Origin: Acidihalobacter yilgarnensis
GTDB taxonomy: Bacteria > Pseudomonadota > Gammaproteobacteria > DSM-5130 > Acidihalobacteraceae
DNA length: 64,000 bases
Direction of reading: 5' to 3'
NCBI RefSeq assembly: GCF_001753245.1
Contig: NZ_CP017415.1
Span: forward strand, 2,784,040-2,848,039
Positions 18,467 through 28,558 of this stretch are shown here, one piece after another. The position numbers were made by a program, and so were the translations under genes. The notes under the pieces were generated by a model. It was given only the letters and a program-made list of their open reading frames with translations. It was not told the origin of the DNA and did no database searches. The first letter of the stretch is position 1, and every line of letters starts with the position of its first letter.

Positions 18467-18850
18467 ATGTCTGTGAAAACGATAACAACCTTGCTGATCA
18501 CTGTCGTGCTTTCAGGTTGCGCCAGCACAAGCGCCCTTTATAGCGGTATTCACCAGGCCTACTCTCCAACTCATTCGGTTAGTATTTTGCAAAATCCACC
18601 CAAACGGCCCTACAAGATTATTGCAGAGCTGGAAACTAGGGGGATACCGGGAATGTCATATAAAACCATGCTTAACAACATGAAAACTGAAGCCAAATCA
18701 ATTGGTGCCAACGCCATCATCTCTATAAAGGAAATCTACCTAATGTCCGACAAAACCATCTATCGCATGCCGCATCGATCAGAGGCGGTTGTCCGTCCGC
18801 CTGTGCGCACGCCAGCGCTGACAGGTACAGCAATTCGCTATTTGAAGTAA
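18467..18850 (+). CDS. Lipoprotein of unknown function, last gene of the copper operon
   Basis: A 127-residue lipoprotein with the lipobox LSGC (residues 15-18). The mature part contains SIGANAIISIKEIYL, a pattern seen in small YbjQ-like and related surface proteins, and ends in a Pro-rich tail. GGAG stands upstream of the ATG. A long inverted repeat follows directly, so this is the end of the unit starting at the CueR-type promoter. Confidence 0.65.
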   Translation: MSVKTITTLLITVVLSGCASTSALYSGIHQAYSPTHSVSILQNPPKRPYKIIAELETRGIPGMSYKTMLNNMKTEAKSIGANAIISIKEIYLMSDKTIYRMPHRSEAVVRPPVRTPALTGTAIRYLK

Positions 18851-18856
18851 CCAAAT

Positions 18857-18905
18857 GTCTCAAGCAGGAGCGTCGCAATTCATACTCGCCTCTCCTGCTT
18901 GAGAC
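18857..18905 (+). terminator. Large inverted repeat, likely end of copper operon
   Basis: GTCTCAAGCAGGAG (18857-18870) pairs perfectly with CTCCTGCTTGAGAC (18892-18905) across 21 bases. No T-run follows, so termination efficiency is uncertain. Confidence 0.5.
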
Positions 18906-18970
18906 CCCTATTCAGCAAGCAATCACACCGAGTCAAAGAAACCGATAATACTCAGCTTGGGAGTCATCAC

Positions 18971-19168
18971 GTGATCGTCACGATAATTTCTAGTCGGCGC
19001 TTTAATCAATATGCCGGGAAGGCCAAGAAGGCCGCCAATGATGGCCCTGTATTCATCACAGTACACGGGGAACCAACTCACGTATTATTAAATATACATG
19101 AATATAAAAAACTCCTTGACTATCCAGAACATAAACCAAATTGGGTCTTCGTGGAAACGTGTGGGTGA
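18971..19168 (+). pseudogene. Phd/YefM-type antitoxin, interrupted by ISL3
   Basis: From a GTG at 18971, preceded by GGGAG, the frame reads IISSRRFNQYAGKAKKAAND then GPVFITVHGEPTHVLLNIHEY, the N-terminal DNA-binding half of Phd/YefM antitoxins. Host coding ends at 19142, where an ISL3 element inserted; the last nine codons come from the IS. Beyond the IS, ILEKLIAFHAKY at 20530 onward looks like the original C-terminus but lies one frame off, so the gene may have been damaged even before insertion. No toxin partner is visible. Confidence 0.6.
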
Positions 19169-20523
19169 TTTCGCGGCGTGATCGCGGCGTGACCCAAGCA
19201 GCGCAAGGCTTTGCAGCTTTCAACGCGACCCTGAAATCTGGCACGCTGTAGCCATGGCTACTTCCACGAAGCGTCCCCAGCGTCTGCTCGACGCCTATCG
19301 GTTCCGCGGCTTTCGTCCACTGGCGACGGTCAAGGGTGTGTTTGGTGATCCCAAGGCACGGGTGGTCACGCTCGTTCGGCGGGGAAAAAAACAGTCTGCG
19401 GGTGCTGTGGCCGCACGCAGTCGGGTTGGTATGATCGCAAGCTCCGAAAGATCCGCGATCTGTCCTGCGGTGACACGCGAATATGGTTGGCGTTCGAGGT
19501 GCGCCGGGTCGACTGCCGGACGTGCGGCAAGGTGAAGAGCGAGCAGCTCGACTTTCTGGCTGACAACCCGTTCTACACGAAGCGGTTTGCGCGGCACATC
19601 GGTCGCCGCTGTCGGCAGTCGTGCGTGCGCGATGTCGCCAAGGAGTTCAAGCTCGACTGGCACACGGTCAAGTCGCTGGACAAGCAGTACATGACCGAGC
19701 AGATCAAGCGCGCCGGGATGCCCGGTCCAAAGGCGATTGGCATCGATGAAATCTCGATTCGCAAGGGGCACACCTACCGCATCGTGGTCAGCGATCTGAT
19801 CCGCAAACGACCGATCTGGTTTGGCGGTGAAGACCGCTCCGAAGCGAGCATGGCGATGTTCTACGAAGCGCTTGGCCCAAGGAAATCCGCCGGTATACGG
19901 CTGGCGGTCATGGACATGTGGAAGCCGTTCCGCAAGGCCGCTCAGGCCCATGCACCGCAGGCGGCGATCCTGTTCGACAAGTTCCACATCATGGCGCACT
20001 TGGGCAACGCGCTCGATGCGGTGCGCAAGGCCGAGTACGCCCGCCTGAGCGGCAAGGATCGTCGCTACATCAAGGGACAGAAATACACCTTGCTGTCGCA
20101 CCGCGAGAACCTCAGCGTGGACGGCAAGGCGGCGCTCAAGCAACTGCTGGCGGCCAACAAGCGGCTCAACACCGCCTACCTGCTGAAGGAAAGCTTCGGC
20201 CAGTTGTGGGACTACCAGCGTGAAGGCTGGGCGCGGCGCTTCTTCGACAATTGGCGCAAATCACTACGCTGGCAGCGGCTCAAGCCGTTCGAGAAATTCG
20301 CCGGACTGATCGAGCGCCACTGGGACGGCATCGCCGCCCACTGCCGTGCCGAGAACAAAGTCCCGCTCGGCTTCGTTGAAGGACTCAACAACAAAATCCG
20401 TGTCATCCAACGCCGCGCTTACGGACTGCGCGACGAGGAATATTTACGACTGAAAGTGCTCACCTGCATGCTTCCGGCGCTATGAAATCGGGCGAAATCA
20501 CCCACACGACTTCACGAAGAGCC
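19143..20523 (+). mobile_element. Complete ISL3-family insertion sequence
   Basis: 1381 bp with imperfect terminal inverted repeats beginning GGGTCTTCGTG on the left and GGCTCTTCGTG (read inward) on the right; the inner part GTGTGGGTGATTTCGC is identical at both ends. The 8-bp target duplication ACCAAATT is intact at 19135-19142 and 20524-20531, as expected for ISL3. It splits an antitoxin gene. Confidence 0.92.
19254..20485 (+). CDS. ISL3 transposase, probably made by programmed -1 frameshifting
   Basis: The first frame (from 19254) encodes MATSTKRPQRLLDAYRFRGF through VVTLVRRGKK; the rest of the ISL3 transposase, including the zinc-binding VCGCCGRTQSGWYDRK and VDCRTCGKV and the DDE domain (IGIDEISIRKGH onward), lies one base back. 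The switch falls exactly at GGA AAA AAA (A AAA AAA in the frame, 19385-19391). Four bases later a bulged stem CTGC-GG-GTGC / GCAC-GCAG spans 19396-19420, the layout of a -1 slippery site with stimulator. The joined protein is about 410 residues, normal for the family. A homopolymer sequencing error is the alternative. Confidence 0.75.
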
Positions 20524-20650
20524 ACCAAATTCTTGAGAAGCTTATAGCTTTCCATGCCAAATACACATCAACAACCAGCATGAAATAAATGACAAATTTA
20601 ATGATGAAATGAATTTCACAAAAAAGTCAATTTCCCTTCTCGGTTCCTTA

Positions 20651-21830
20651 GGGCAGCGCTGAATAAGTCGTCACAATCAATCAACCCTCAAGGTTGATCA
20701 GTTTTGCCCCTGATCAGACGTCTAGATCCCGGTTTTTTGCTCTCGGTTTTCACCCTTCTCGCGCCTTGAGGCACGTTGTGGGCCCTCAACGCGCTATCAG
20801 GTGGGTACTCGGGTCCGTGATAGGTACAGGTTAGCTAACCCGAGGACCACGAAGCTGCGGTTGGCATTCTTGTCCAAACCCCGGTAGCGCACTTTGCTGA
20901 ACCCCCACAGCCGTTTCACCACCGCAAAGACGTGCTCGACTCGGGCGCGGATCCGCGATTTGTTGCGGTTACGCAAACGTTCGGCCTCGGCAATTTCACC
21001 ACGCTTGCTGATGCGTCGATTGGTAAAGTCCTTCGCCCGAGGGGCATGCGCCCGAATCAGCGCTTTTTGACTGGCGTAGGCACTATCGCCATAGACTCGA
21101 CGCTCCTCGCCGTGCAGCAGGTCCGCGAGCAGGTGTTTGTCGTGCACGTTGGCGGCGGTGACCGCCGCGCTGTGCACCACGCCGGTACGATTGTCCACAC
21201 CGATGTGTAGCTTCATACCGAAATACCACTGTTGGCCCTTGCGGGTCTGATGCATGTCGGGATCGCGTGTCTTGTGGGCATTCTTGGTCGAGCTCGGCGC
21301 ACCGATGATCGTGGCGTCGACGATCGTTCCAGTACCGACCTTCAGGCCCCGATCCTGCAGGGTCTGATTGACCTGTGCGAACAACGTCGCACCCAGGTCG
21401 TGCTGCTCCGATAGACGACGAAACTTCAGCAGGGTCGTTCCGTCCGGGACCCGCTCGCGGCCCAGATCAATGCCCACGAATCGCCTCAGCGACGTGCTGT
21501 CCAGCAGCGCTTCTTCACACGCCTCGTCAGCCAGGTTGAACCCGTGCTGCACGAAGTACATCCGCAGCATCCGTTCCAGCCCCACCGGTGGACGACCCTT
21601 CCCTGCCTTCGGGTAGTGGGGCTCGATCACCGCACACGACGCGGACCACGGCACGAGTTCCTCCATCGTCGATAGAAACACATCACGACGCGTCGCCCGC
21701 CGATAGACCTCGAATCCTTCGCCTGAGTCCGCTGCCATCGCCAGTGTCTGCTGTTTCATCGTTACGATCCCAATTGGTTGTCAGAGCAACTCAATTTTCG
21801 CAGAGGTAAGAGACTTTTTCAGCGTTGCCC
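20651..21830 (-). mobile_element. IS5-family insertion sequence, copy 1
   Basis: About 1180 bp between imperfect inverted ends GGGCAGCGCTGAATAAGTC and GGGCAACGCTGAAAAAGTC. Flanks are CTTA on the left and TAAT on the right, so no clean target duplication is visible. A truncated second copy lies at 36125-36853. Confidence 0.88.
20797..21759 (-). CDS. IS5-family transposase
   Basis: A 320-residue DDE transposase with the N-terminal dimer domain (MLRMYFVQHGFNLADEACEE) and catalytic motifs TIVDATIIGAPSSTKN (first Asp), VYGDSAYASQ (second Asp) and RARVEHVFAVVKRLWGF (Glu). Length and ends fit an intact, possibly active, IS5 enzyme. Confidence 0.92.
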   Translation of the reverse strand: MKQQTLAMAADSGEGFEVYRRATRRDVFLSTMEELVPWSASCAVIEPHYPKAGKGRPPVGLERMLRMYFVQHGFNLADEACEEALLDSTSLRRFVGIDLGRERVPDGTTLLKFRRLSEQHDLGATLFAQVNQTLQDRGLKVGTGTIVDATIIGAPSSTKNAHKTRDPDMHQTRKGQQWYFGMKLHIGVDNRTGVVHSAAVTAANVHDKHLLADLLHGEERRVYGDSAYASQKALIRAHAPRAKDFTNRRISKRGEIAEAERLRNRNKSRIRARVEHVFAVVKRLWGFSKVRYRGLDKNANRSFVVLGLANLYLSRTRVPT

Positions 21831-21905
21831 TAATTCGACCGGAAAGTGCCTAGAGAAACGATAGCGATTCAATCCTTGGTTGACCCGTTCCTGTAGATAT
21901 TTTAT

Positions 21906-21919
21906 CATTTGCATAAATG
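21906..21919. promoter_or_regulatory. Candidate CadC/SmtB-type operator
   Basis: CATTT-GCAT-AAATG in an AT-rich stretch immediately before the CadC-like gene, the position and base composition expected for an ArsR/SmtB self-repression site. Confidence 0.4.
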
Positions 21920-21935
21920 TCTAAGTGATGCGCCC

Positions 21936-22319
21936 ATGAAACCAGCAGGTAAATCTCCCATCGGTCCAATGTGCAACGTGACCTGCTTCGAACAGGAGAA
22001 GGTTGCTCGCGTGAAAGCAGGACTTGTGGCTGAGCAAAAATTACTGCCTCAATTGGCCGAATTTTATAAGTTGCTCGGCAACACAACGCGGCTGAAGATA
22101 CTTTTTGCGTTAACCCAAGGTGAGCTGTGCGTTTGTGATGTCGCTCACGTTCTGGAACTTACAGTGGCGGCGACATCTCACCAGCTTAAGCTCTTGCGCG
22201 ACCAAGGTTGGCTCTCCATGCGTAACGATGGAAAGATGGTTTATTACCGGGCGAACAGTGGCGGGTTGCTCAAGGCACTTCAGGATGATTTGAAGATACT
22301 GGAAACACGATGGAGGTAA
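21936..22319 (+). CDS. CadC-like ArsR/SmtB repressor
   Basis: A 127-residue winged-helix repressor. Metal site as in CadC: Cys13 and Cys17 in CNVTCFEQEKV, and Cys65 and Cys67 in GELCVCDVAHVL. CadC releases DNA when Cd(II), Pb(II) or Zn(II) binds these cysteines. The recognition helix region reads ELTVAATSHQLKLLRDQGW. The start at the ATG 21936 keeps the N-terminal cysteines; a TTG at 21909 would lengthen it. It precedes and probably controls the RND efflux genes that follow in the same direction. Confidence 0.88.
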   Translation: MKPAGKSPIGPMCNVTCFEQEKVARVKAGLVAEQKLLPQLAEFYKLLGNTTRLKILFALTQGELCVCDVAHVLELTVAATSHQLKLLRDQGWLSMRNDGKMVYYRANSGGLLKALQDDLKILETRWR

Positions 22320-22356
22320 TAGATTTTTCGGCTGCAACGTTTAGACAATATCGATA

Positions 22357-23748
22357 ATGAGAACATATATATACGGTATGGCATGTGTCTTGCTCCTATC
22401 TGGCTGCGCCACGTTTCATGCGCACCCACTCACTGCGGGGACGAGTGCTGCGACCCTGCAACAACGTTCGTTGCAGTCCTCTGACCTGAGAGATTACCTT
22501 GCTCGGCACGATATCAATGTCACGCGTTGGCCCTTGCAGCAATGGTCTGTAGCCTCGCTTGTGCTAGTGGCGCGCTACTATGATCCGAACCTCGCAATCG
22601 CACGCGATCACTGGTTCAAAGCCATTGCCGCCGAACGAACAGCGGCTACTTACCCGAATCCGTCCGTCAGTCTCACGCCCCTGTACACAACAAATGCGCC
22701 GGTCAACATATCCCCCTGGACTGTGGATATCGGCGCCGCTTTGAGGCTGATTACAGCCGGTAAGCACGGCGACCGTATCGCTGTGGCGCGAGCACACGTC
22801 GAAGCTGCACGCTACACCTTTATGCAGGCGGAATGGACCACTGATGCTCAAGTGAAGAATGCCTGGCTTGACCTCGTGACAGCGCGCCGCCGTCAGCTCC
22901 TGCTCGAGGCCCGAGTGGAAGATACTCGTGCACTTTTTGACGCTGACACTGCGGCTGTGAACGCCGGCCAGAGCCCTCCGTTCGACGCGTTTGCCACAAA
23001 ACGGCTATGGAACAAGGCAATGAATGCGGTGGTCACTGGCCGCGCCGCAACAGCACGCGCGCAACAAGCTCTGGCTAATGCCATCGGTATTCCCGATGGC
23101 CGGCTGGCTAAGATCCGCATCAGTGCCACTGACAGAATATCGAGACCCAGGAGCCTACCGCCGGAGAGCCAATTACAAACTTTCGTATTGACTCAGCGCG
23201 CTGATGTGCGGGCAGATGTACTCCGTTATGCGGCAAGTCAGTTCCGGTTGAAGCTCGCGATCGCTCAGCAATACCCTAGTATCACCGTTGGACCTGGCTA
23301 TCGGTGGGATCAGGGTGCTCATCGTTGGTCGCTTGGGTTCTCACTGATATTGCCCGTATTCAACCAGAACCAAGGGCCTATCGCCGAAGCACGCGCGCAA
23401 CGGACGCTGAGAGCGGACCAGCTACGCGCCCTCCAGCTGGAGTTGATCAGCCAGCTAAAAAATGCAGTCACCACATACCGTACCGCGCAGCGAATGCTGG
23501 AGTTGGCGCTACAGCGTTTGCGGGATGACCAGAAGCAGGTGCGAGACGACCATACTGCGCTGACCCACGGTCAGATTGCTCGCACTACTTGGCTGCGAGC
23601 TCGCATAGCATTAGTGCAGGGCGAACTCGATGTTATCGATGCACACGCGCAACTGTTACATGCACGCCTGCGTATCGCCACCCTGATCGAACACCCGCTG
23701 GGGTCGGACGCGGCGCCGAATTCCAAGCGGCTTCACGCGATGTCGTGA
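22357..23748 (+). CDS. Outer-membrane efflux lipoprotein, CzcC/TolC family
   Basis: A 463-residue TolC-family protein with lipobox LSGC (residues 14-17) and the two-repeat helical plan (AERTAATYPNPSVSLTPLYT; AIAQQYPSITVGPGYRWDQG followed by LGFSLILPVFNQNQG). It would be the outer-membrane channel of the RND system encoded just downstream. It starts 38 bases after the CadC-like gene with little ribosome-binding sequence, suggesting translation depends on an upstream ribosome or it is poorly expressed. Confidence 0.85.
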   Translation: MRTYIYGMACVLLLSGCATFHAHPLTAGTSAATLQQRSLQSSDLRDYLARHDINVTRWPLQQWSVASLVLVARYYDPNLAIARDHWFKAIAAERTAATYPNPSVSLTPLYTTNAPVNISPWTVDIGAALRLITAGKHGDRIAVARAHVEAARYTFMQAEWTTDAQVKNAWLDLVTARRRQLLLEARVEDTRALFDADTAAVNAGQSPPFDAFATKRLWNKAMNAVVTGRAATARAQQALANAIGIPDGRLAKIRISATDRISRPRSLPPESQLQTFVLTQRADVRADVLRYAASQFRLKLAIAQQYPSITVGPGYRWDQGAHRWSLGFSLILPVFNQNQGPIAEARAQRTLRADQLRALQLELISQLKNAVTTYRTAQRMLELALQRLRDDQKQVRDDHTALTHGQIARTTWLRARIALVQGELDVIDAHAQLLHARLRIATLIEHPLGSDAAPNSKRLHAMS

Positions 23749-23787
23749 TCCTGTCGGTTCCCTAGCGCAACAACGTGAGCACTTTCC

Positions 23788-24777
23788 ATGATGCGGACCT
23801 TTTACTCAGTTCTGTTCATTGCTGTACTGATACTGCCGCTGCCGGTCTATGCCACTCTTCAGGGTGGGGCATCGCTGTCGGTGGTAGTGACGCCACGGAT
23901 GTCCCGGACCATAAGCTTGCGCACCGAGAAATTGCGCCGACAGTCTTGGCGACCATCGTGGACCGCTTACGGCCGCGTGATCTCAGGGGCGAGCCTGATA
24001 GCCACTGCGCGCACTGTAATCGACGCACGACAGACCCTTGTGGCGATGCGTGTTACTACTGCGGCCGCCGATGCAGAGTACCGGCGTTTGCGGGGGTTGT
24101 ATGCTCTGCATGCAAATGTCGCGTATCACCAAGTGCAAAGCGCGGAAGCACGTTGGCAAGCCGATCATGCTGCACTGCAGAAGGCAAAGATGGGTCTCAT
24201 GGTGGTGCGCGCATCTGCGAGTGCCGAGTGGGGATCGGTGATCAGCAATTGGCTAACCCCGGGCTCGCGACACCTGAGGCAGTTAGCTGCAGGTGAGGCA
24301 CGTCTTATACGACTTACACTGCCAGGGCGCACGCGGATCACTTCACCTAAAAATAGCATTACTCTCGTCACGATTGATGGAGCCAGAATCCCGGCTACCT
24401 GGATTTCCGTTGCTCCGACCTTAGGGCAGGGGTTACAGGGAATTGCGTTTTACGCCTGGACGATTCAGGTCAAAGACCGACTTGCCTATGGCACCGGCGT
24501 GGTCGGTCTCATTCCTCATGGACCAAAGATGGATGGCGTTATCGTGCCGCGGACAGCTGTGATCTGGTCCGGTTCTTCGGCCTGGATATTCATGCGCAGC
24601 GATACAAATACATATCGGCGCGAGCCTATATCGACACGTTACCCGACCCGAGATGGCTGGTTCGAACCCAATACCCCTGGTCCAGGCGACGTTATTGTTA
24701 CCAAGGGAGCACAAACGCTGTTTTCCATCCAACAACAGCAGGGCGAGTCGTCGTCGCCACCTGGCGACGACGACTGA
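23788..24777 (+). CDS. RND periplasmic adaptor-like protein
   Basis: A 329-residue secreted protein (signal FYSVLFIAVLILPLPVYA) between the channel and pump genes. It has a short helical hairpin (RRLRGLYALHANVAYHQVQS) and a beta-barrel part (LPGRTRITSPKNSITLVTID; GVIVPRTAVIW) as in membrane-fusion proteins, but overall divergence is high and the lipoyl halves are hard to see. Position makes a CzcB-type role most likely. It ends 14 bases before the permease. Confidence 0.7.
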   Translation: MMRTFYSVLFIAVLILPLPVYATLQGGASLSVVVTPRMSRTISLRTEKLRRQSWRPSWTAYGRVISGASLIATARTVIDARQTLVAMRVTTAAADAEYRRLRGLYALHANVAYHQVQSAEARWQADHAALQKAKMGLMVVRASASAEWGSVISNWLTPGSRHLRQLAAGEARLIRLTLPGRTRITSPKNSITLVTIDGARIPATWISVAPTLGQGLQGIAFYAWTIQVKDRLAYGTGVVGLIPHGPKMDGVIVPRTAVIWSGSSAWIFMRSDTNTYRREPISTRYPTRDGWFEPNTPGPGDVIVTKGAQTLFSIQQQQGESSSPPGDDD

Positions 24778-24791
24778 GGGGACGCTAAACG

Positions 24792-27700
24792 ATGCTGAAG
24801 CAGTTGGTTACATGGTCTCTGCATCATCGCGGGGTGGCAATCACGTTAGCTGCAATATTGGCGATCTATGGTGGTTTCAAGCTTACACATGCGCAATACA
24901 GCGTCTTCCCTGAGTTCGCGCCACCCCAAGTGGTTATTCAAACGCAGGCACCGGGGTTCTCCCCCCGTCAGGTCGAGAAGTTGGTTACCACGCCGATCGA
25001 AAATGTGATCAATGGGGTGATCGGTATCGCCTCGATGCGCTCGGTTTCCACCGCCGGCATCTCAGTCATCAAAGTAACCTTCGGCCAGAACACGAACGTT
25101 TATCTTGACCGACAGTTCATTGCCGAACGGCTAGCTAATGTGGCCAGCCAACTCCCATCAGGGGCCGAGACGCCCACAATGACACCGTTGACCTCGTCGA
25201 CGGGGAAGGTGCTGATATTCGGGCTCACTTCCAAGACACGATCATTGATGGACGTGCATACCGTCGCCCAGTGGACGGTGAGACGCCGGCTCCTGGCCAT
25301 CAAGGGTGTGTCCGATGCAGTGGTCTTCGGTGGCCAAGTGCGCCAGTTACAGGTCCAACTCCATCCTGTCGCTTTAGAGCATTACGGGCTGTCAATCGCC
25401 CAGATCGCACATGCCACCAGCTTGGCCACCGGAATTCGCGCCGCGGGTTTCATTGATACACCCAACCAACGTATCCAGATACAGGCCGAAGGCCAAGCCA
25501 CAACCCCCGCCCGCTTAGCGACGGCAATCGTTGCCATGCGGCACGGCGTTCCAGTCACACTGGGTGACGTAGCGACGGTCACATATGCCCCGGCACCTCC
25601 GGTAGGAGCTGCCTCGATTGACGGTCACCCCGGTGTGCAAATTCTTGTCTGGGCACAATACGGCACTAACACGCTGGTGGTGACACGACGCGTGGACGCG
25701 GCCTTACACGCCCTCGAACCTGTGCTCGCTAAACAGCACATAAAGCTCTGGCCGGATCTTTTCAGGCCCGCAAGCTTCGTACATCGAGCCGTCGGCAATC
25801 TCGGAAGTGCGCTGACCATCGGTGGTGTGCTGGTGGCAATCATGTTGTTTCTATTCCTCTTTAACTGGCGGACCGCACTCATCTCTCTGGCCGCCATTCC
25901 TTTGTCGTTACTGACCGCAACTCTGCTTCTGCAGATGTTCGGTTACACCCTCAATACGATGACGTTGGGCGGATTGGCAATAGCAATCGGTCTGTTGGTC
26001 GACGACGCGGTAATCACGGTGGAGAACATCTACCGCAGGTTGAGCGAAAATAATGCTCAGAGTGCACCACGTAGCACGTTGCGAGTCATTCGTGATGCAA
26101 CTCTGGAGGTTCGTAGCGCCGTGGTCTATGCGACCCTGGCCATCGCCATGGTGTTCGTGCCAGTGATGACATTGCCTGGAGTTGCCGGCCGTTTGTTTGC
26201 GCCGTTGGGGTATGCCTACGTGCTGGCCACATTGGCTTCATTGCTCGTAGCGTTGACTGTAACACCGGTGCTGTGCATGTTTTGGTTAGCCCGCGGGTCT
26301 ATCCCCAGCCGCGAACCGCCCCTCATACGTTGGATCAAGCCAGGTTACCGCTATGTGCTTTTGCGGATAGATCGCCATTATCGGTGGGTCTTCGCGGCAG
26401 TGTTACTCATGGTTCTGCTGGGCGCTAGTGCTTTGCCTTTTTTCGGTGCCCGCTTTATCCCACAGCTCAAGGAAGGTCACTACATCATCCATATGGTCAT
26501 GACGGCGGGCACATCGCTTGAGCAGTCCCTACGTATGGGCAAGATCGTGTCCGCTCACCTTGAAGCATTACCATTCGTAGAGTCTGTGACACAACACGTG
26601 GGACGGGCGCCGGAATCTCACGATGTCCTAGGCACCAATACCAGCGAGTTCGACGTTGCTCTCAAGCCGATGGGAGGTCCAGCAACCGTAACAGCACGAC
26701 AAACCATACAGAATGTGGTCGACGCCATCCCCGGTGCTACTTTCGCGGTTAAGACGTTCCTGTCTGCCCGCATCCAAGAGACTATTTCCGGCCAGAGAGC
26801 ACCGGTGGTGGTACATGTGTTTGGCTTGAAGCTGAACCAACTTGGCCCCATGGCACGTCAAGTCGCGGCTATTTTACGCACGATTCCGGGAGCCACAGGC
26901 GTGCAAATGCAGTCGCAACCGAATAGCCCCTCGCTTGTAATCCGTCTGGAGCCAAGCGCATTGGCACGCTGGGGACTGTACCCTGTGGACGTGCTGGACA
27001 CGTTGCACACGGCCTACGGCGGTGATGTCGTTGGGCAGATCTATACCGGGGATCGTATCTTCGATGTCACAGTGAGCCTGCCATCCTCTCAGCGACGAGA
27101 TCCATCGATTATCGGGAATCTACTGCTACGCGCCAGCGATGGTGTGACGGTGCCACTTCGTGATGTGGCGATGATCTATGCCACGCGCGGACCAAAGGCA
27201 ATCCTTCACGAAGGCGGTCGACGCGTAATTACGGTTACCTCTGGTGTGACCGGGCGTGACAACGCTTCTTTCGTTAGGGCCGCAAAGGCCGCGCTCGATA
27301 GTAAGCTCGAGCTACCCCACGGGGCTTACTTGGAGTTCGCAGGAAGCGCGCAGGAGCAAAAACGAGCAACCACTCGATTGCTCCTCACGTCCCTCATCGC
27401 AGCTGTTTTCATCGTGCTGCTGCTGTCCTTGGTGCTGACCAGCATGCGCAACCTTGCCCTGATCCTCGCCAATATCCCATTCGCCTTGATTGGCGGAGTT
27501 CTAGGCATATTTGTCGTATTTGGGGGCACCCTATCGATGGGAGGCATGGTGGGCTTTGTTACCTTGTTTGGTATCACGCTGCGCAATGGGATGATGATGA
27601 TTGCTCACTATGAACATCTGGTATATGTAGAGGGGGAAGGCTGGAACAAAGCGTTGGCCATACGGGGGGCACAGGAACGGCTCGCCCCAATTTTGATGAC

Positions 27701-27881
27701 CACTTTAGTGACAGCGTTCGGCCTGTTGCCGTTAGCTGTGGGCCGCCAGGCTCCAGGTAATGCAATTGATGGTCCCATGGCAATCGTCATCTTGAGCGGA
27801 TTAATGACATCTGCGGTATTGAATCTGCTGGTGCTGCCCAGCATGGTACTGCGCTTCGGACGATTTAAGACCACTGGGTGA
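24792..27881 (+). CDS. RND heavy-metal efflux permease, CzcA-like
   Basis: A 1029-residue pump of the HME-RND family, inner membrane. The helix-4 signature is AIGLLVDDAVITVENIYRRL, which differs from that of CusA here (AIGAMVDAAIVMIEN) and from classical CzcA (DFG..VDGA), so its substrate cannot be named from sequence; the CadC-like regulator suggests Cd, Zn or Pb. GAGGGG lies ten bases before the ATG. With the two genes upstream it forms a complete tripartite efflux system. Confidence 0.88.
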   Translation: MLKQLVTWSLHHRGVAITLAAILAIYGGFKLTHAQYSVFPEFAPPQVVIQTQAPGFSPRQVEKLVTTPIENVINGVIGIASMRSVSTAGISVIKVTFGQNTNVYLDRQFIAERLANVASQLPSGAETPTMTPLTSSTGKVLIFGLTSKTRSLMDVHTVAQWTVRRRLLAIKGVSDAVVFGGQVRQLQVQLHPVALEHYGLSIAQIAHATSLATGIRAAGFIDTPNQRIQIQAEGQATTPARLATAIVAMRHGVPVTLGDVATVTYAPAPPVGAASIDGHPGVQILVWAQYGTNTLVVTRRVDAALHALEPVLAKQHIKLWPDLFRPASFVHRAVGNLGSALTIGGVLVAIMLFLFLFNWRTALISLAAIPLSLLTATLLLQMFGYTLNTMTLGGLAIAIGLLVDDAVITVENIYRRLSENNAQSAPRSTLRVIRDATLEVRSAVVYATLAIAMVFVPVMTLPGVAGRLFAPLGYAYVLATLASLLVALTVTPVLCMFWLARGSIPSREPPLIRWIKPGYRYVLLRIDRHYRWVFAAVLLMVLLGASALPFFGARFIPQLKEGHYIIHMVMTAGTSLEQSLRMGKIVSAHLEALPFVESVTQHVGRAPESHDVLGTNTSEFDVALKPMGGPATVTARQTIQNVVDAIPGATFAVKTFLSARIQETISGQRAPVVVHVFGLKLNQLGPMARQVAAILRTIPGATGVQMQSQPNSPSLVIRLEPSALARWGLYPVDVLDTLHTAYGGDVVGQIYTGDRIFDVTVSLPSSQRRDPSIIGNLLLRASDGVTVPLRDVAMIYATRGPKAILHEGGRRVITVTSGVTGRDNASFVRAAKAALDSKLELPHGAYLEFAGSAQEQKRATTRLLLTSLIAAVFIVLLLSLVLTSMRNLALILANIPFALIGGVLGIFVVFGGTLSMGGMVGFVTLFGITLRNGMMMIAHYEHLVYVEGEGWNKALAIRGAQERLAPILMTTLVTAFGLLPLAVGRQAPGNAIDGPMAIVILSGLMTSAVLNLLVLPSMVLRFGRFKTTG

Positions 27882-28356
27882 CGACTGAAAGAATGAGTTG
27901 GCGCGGCCAAACACGTGCATGGTGAGCTTCATGTGTCGATGGATCGTCGACATCGCAGGTAGTGGCGCACCACAAGGTTCGTGGCGCATTGTCCTTCGGA
28001 TCTAAGTGCTAATGCAGCACACACGACGATTTCATAAGTAATACTGATATCCACCATTTTTTTACTCCCAATTTATGCATTGAGTCAGCCAACACCAAGT
28101 TGGCTCTTGGTATAGCGACAGCGAGTACAAAACGAGGGACTTTGTTGAATTATCTTTCGTGGCCATCGCTTTGGCCGCGATGAATCAGTTCTGAGAGGGG
28201 TAGCAAGGTATCGGCCAACAACTCAGCCTGGCGAGTGATGGTGAGGGCATGACTACGGTCGATCATGGTTCGCACTCAGCAATCCCGTTTGGGTGAGTGC
28301 GCGTTTTAAAAAATCATTATCCAATCACAGCTGGGGGGCATTTTATCCAAACAGGC
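27882..28356. other. Gene-poor region with an IS3 orfB-like scrap
   Basis: The minus strand at 28150-28266 reads MIDRSHALTITRQAELLADT, resembling the N-terminus of IS3 OrfB proteins, then stops. A 42-codon minus frame at 27929-28057 has a good ribosome-binding site (GGGAG seven bases ahead) but no known relatives. Nothing else is supported. Confidence 0.35.
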
Positions 28357-28433
28357 CTAATGTCTGGGTGCCATCATGATAATGGTCATCCCCATGAGGG
28401 CGACAAGACTGCCGATGACATCCCATCCCCCCG
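28357..28433 (-). pseudogene. YnfA-family protein, C-terminal fragment
   Basis: Reads GGWDVIGSLVALMGMTIIMM followed by APRH and a stop, the last helix of the YnfA family of small four-helix membrane proteins. The N-terminal part lies beyond the IS3 element at 29959-30273; the element evidently split the gene. Confidence 0.6.
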
Positions 28434-28558
28434 TGCCAATGTGACCTGAGACAACTACCTCATCGCTATTACTGAAGGTAGGCTCCCCTCATGGACACCC
28501 CAGCATCAATGATTTCCCCCACGTCTTCCACGGCCACGGCGCATATACATCCACCGAA

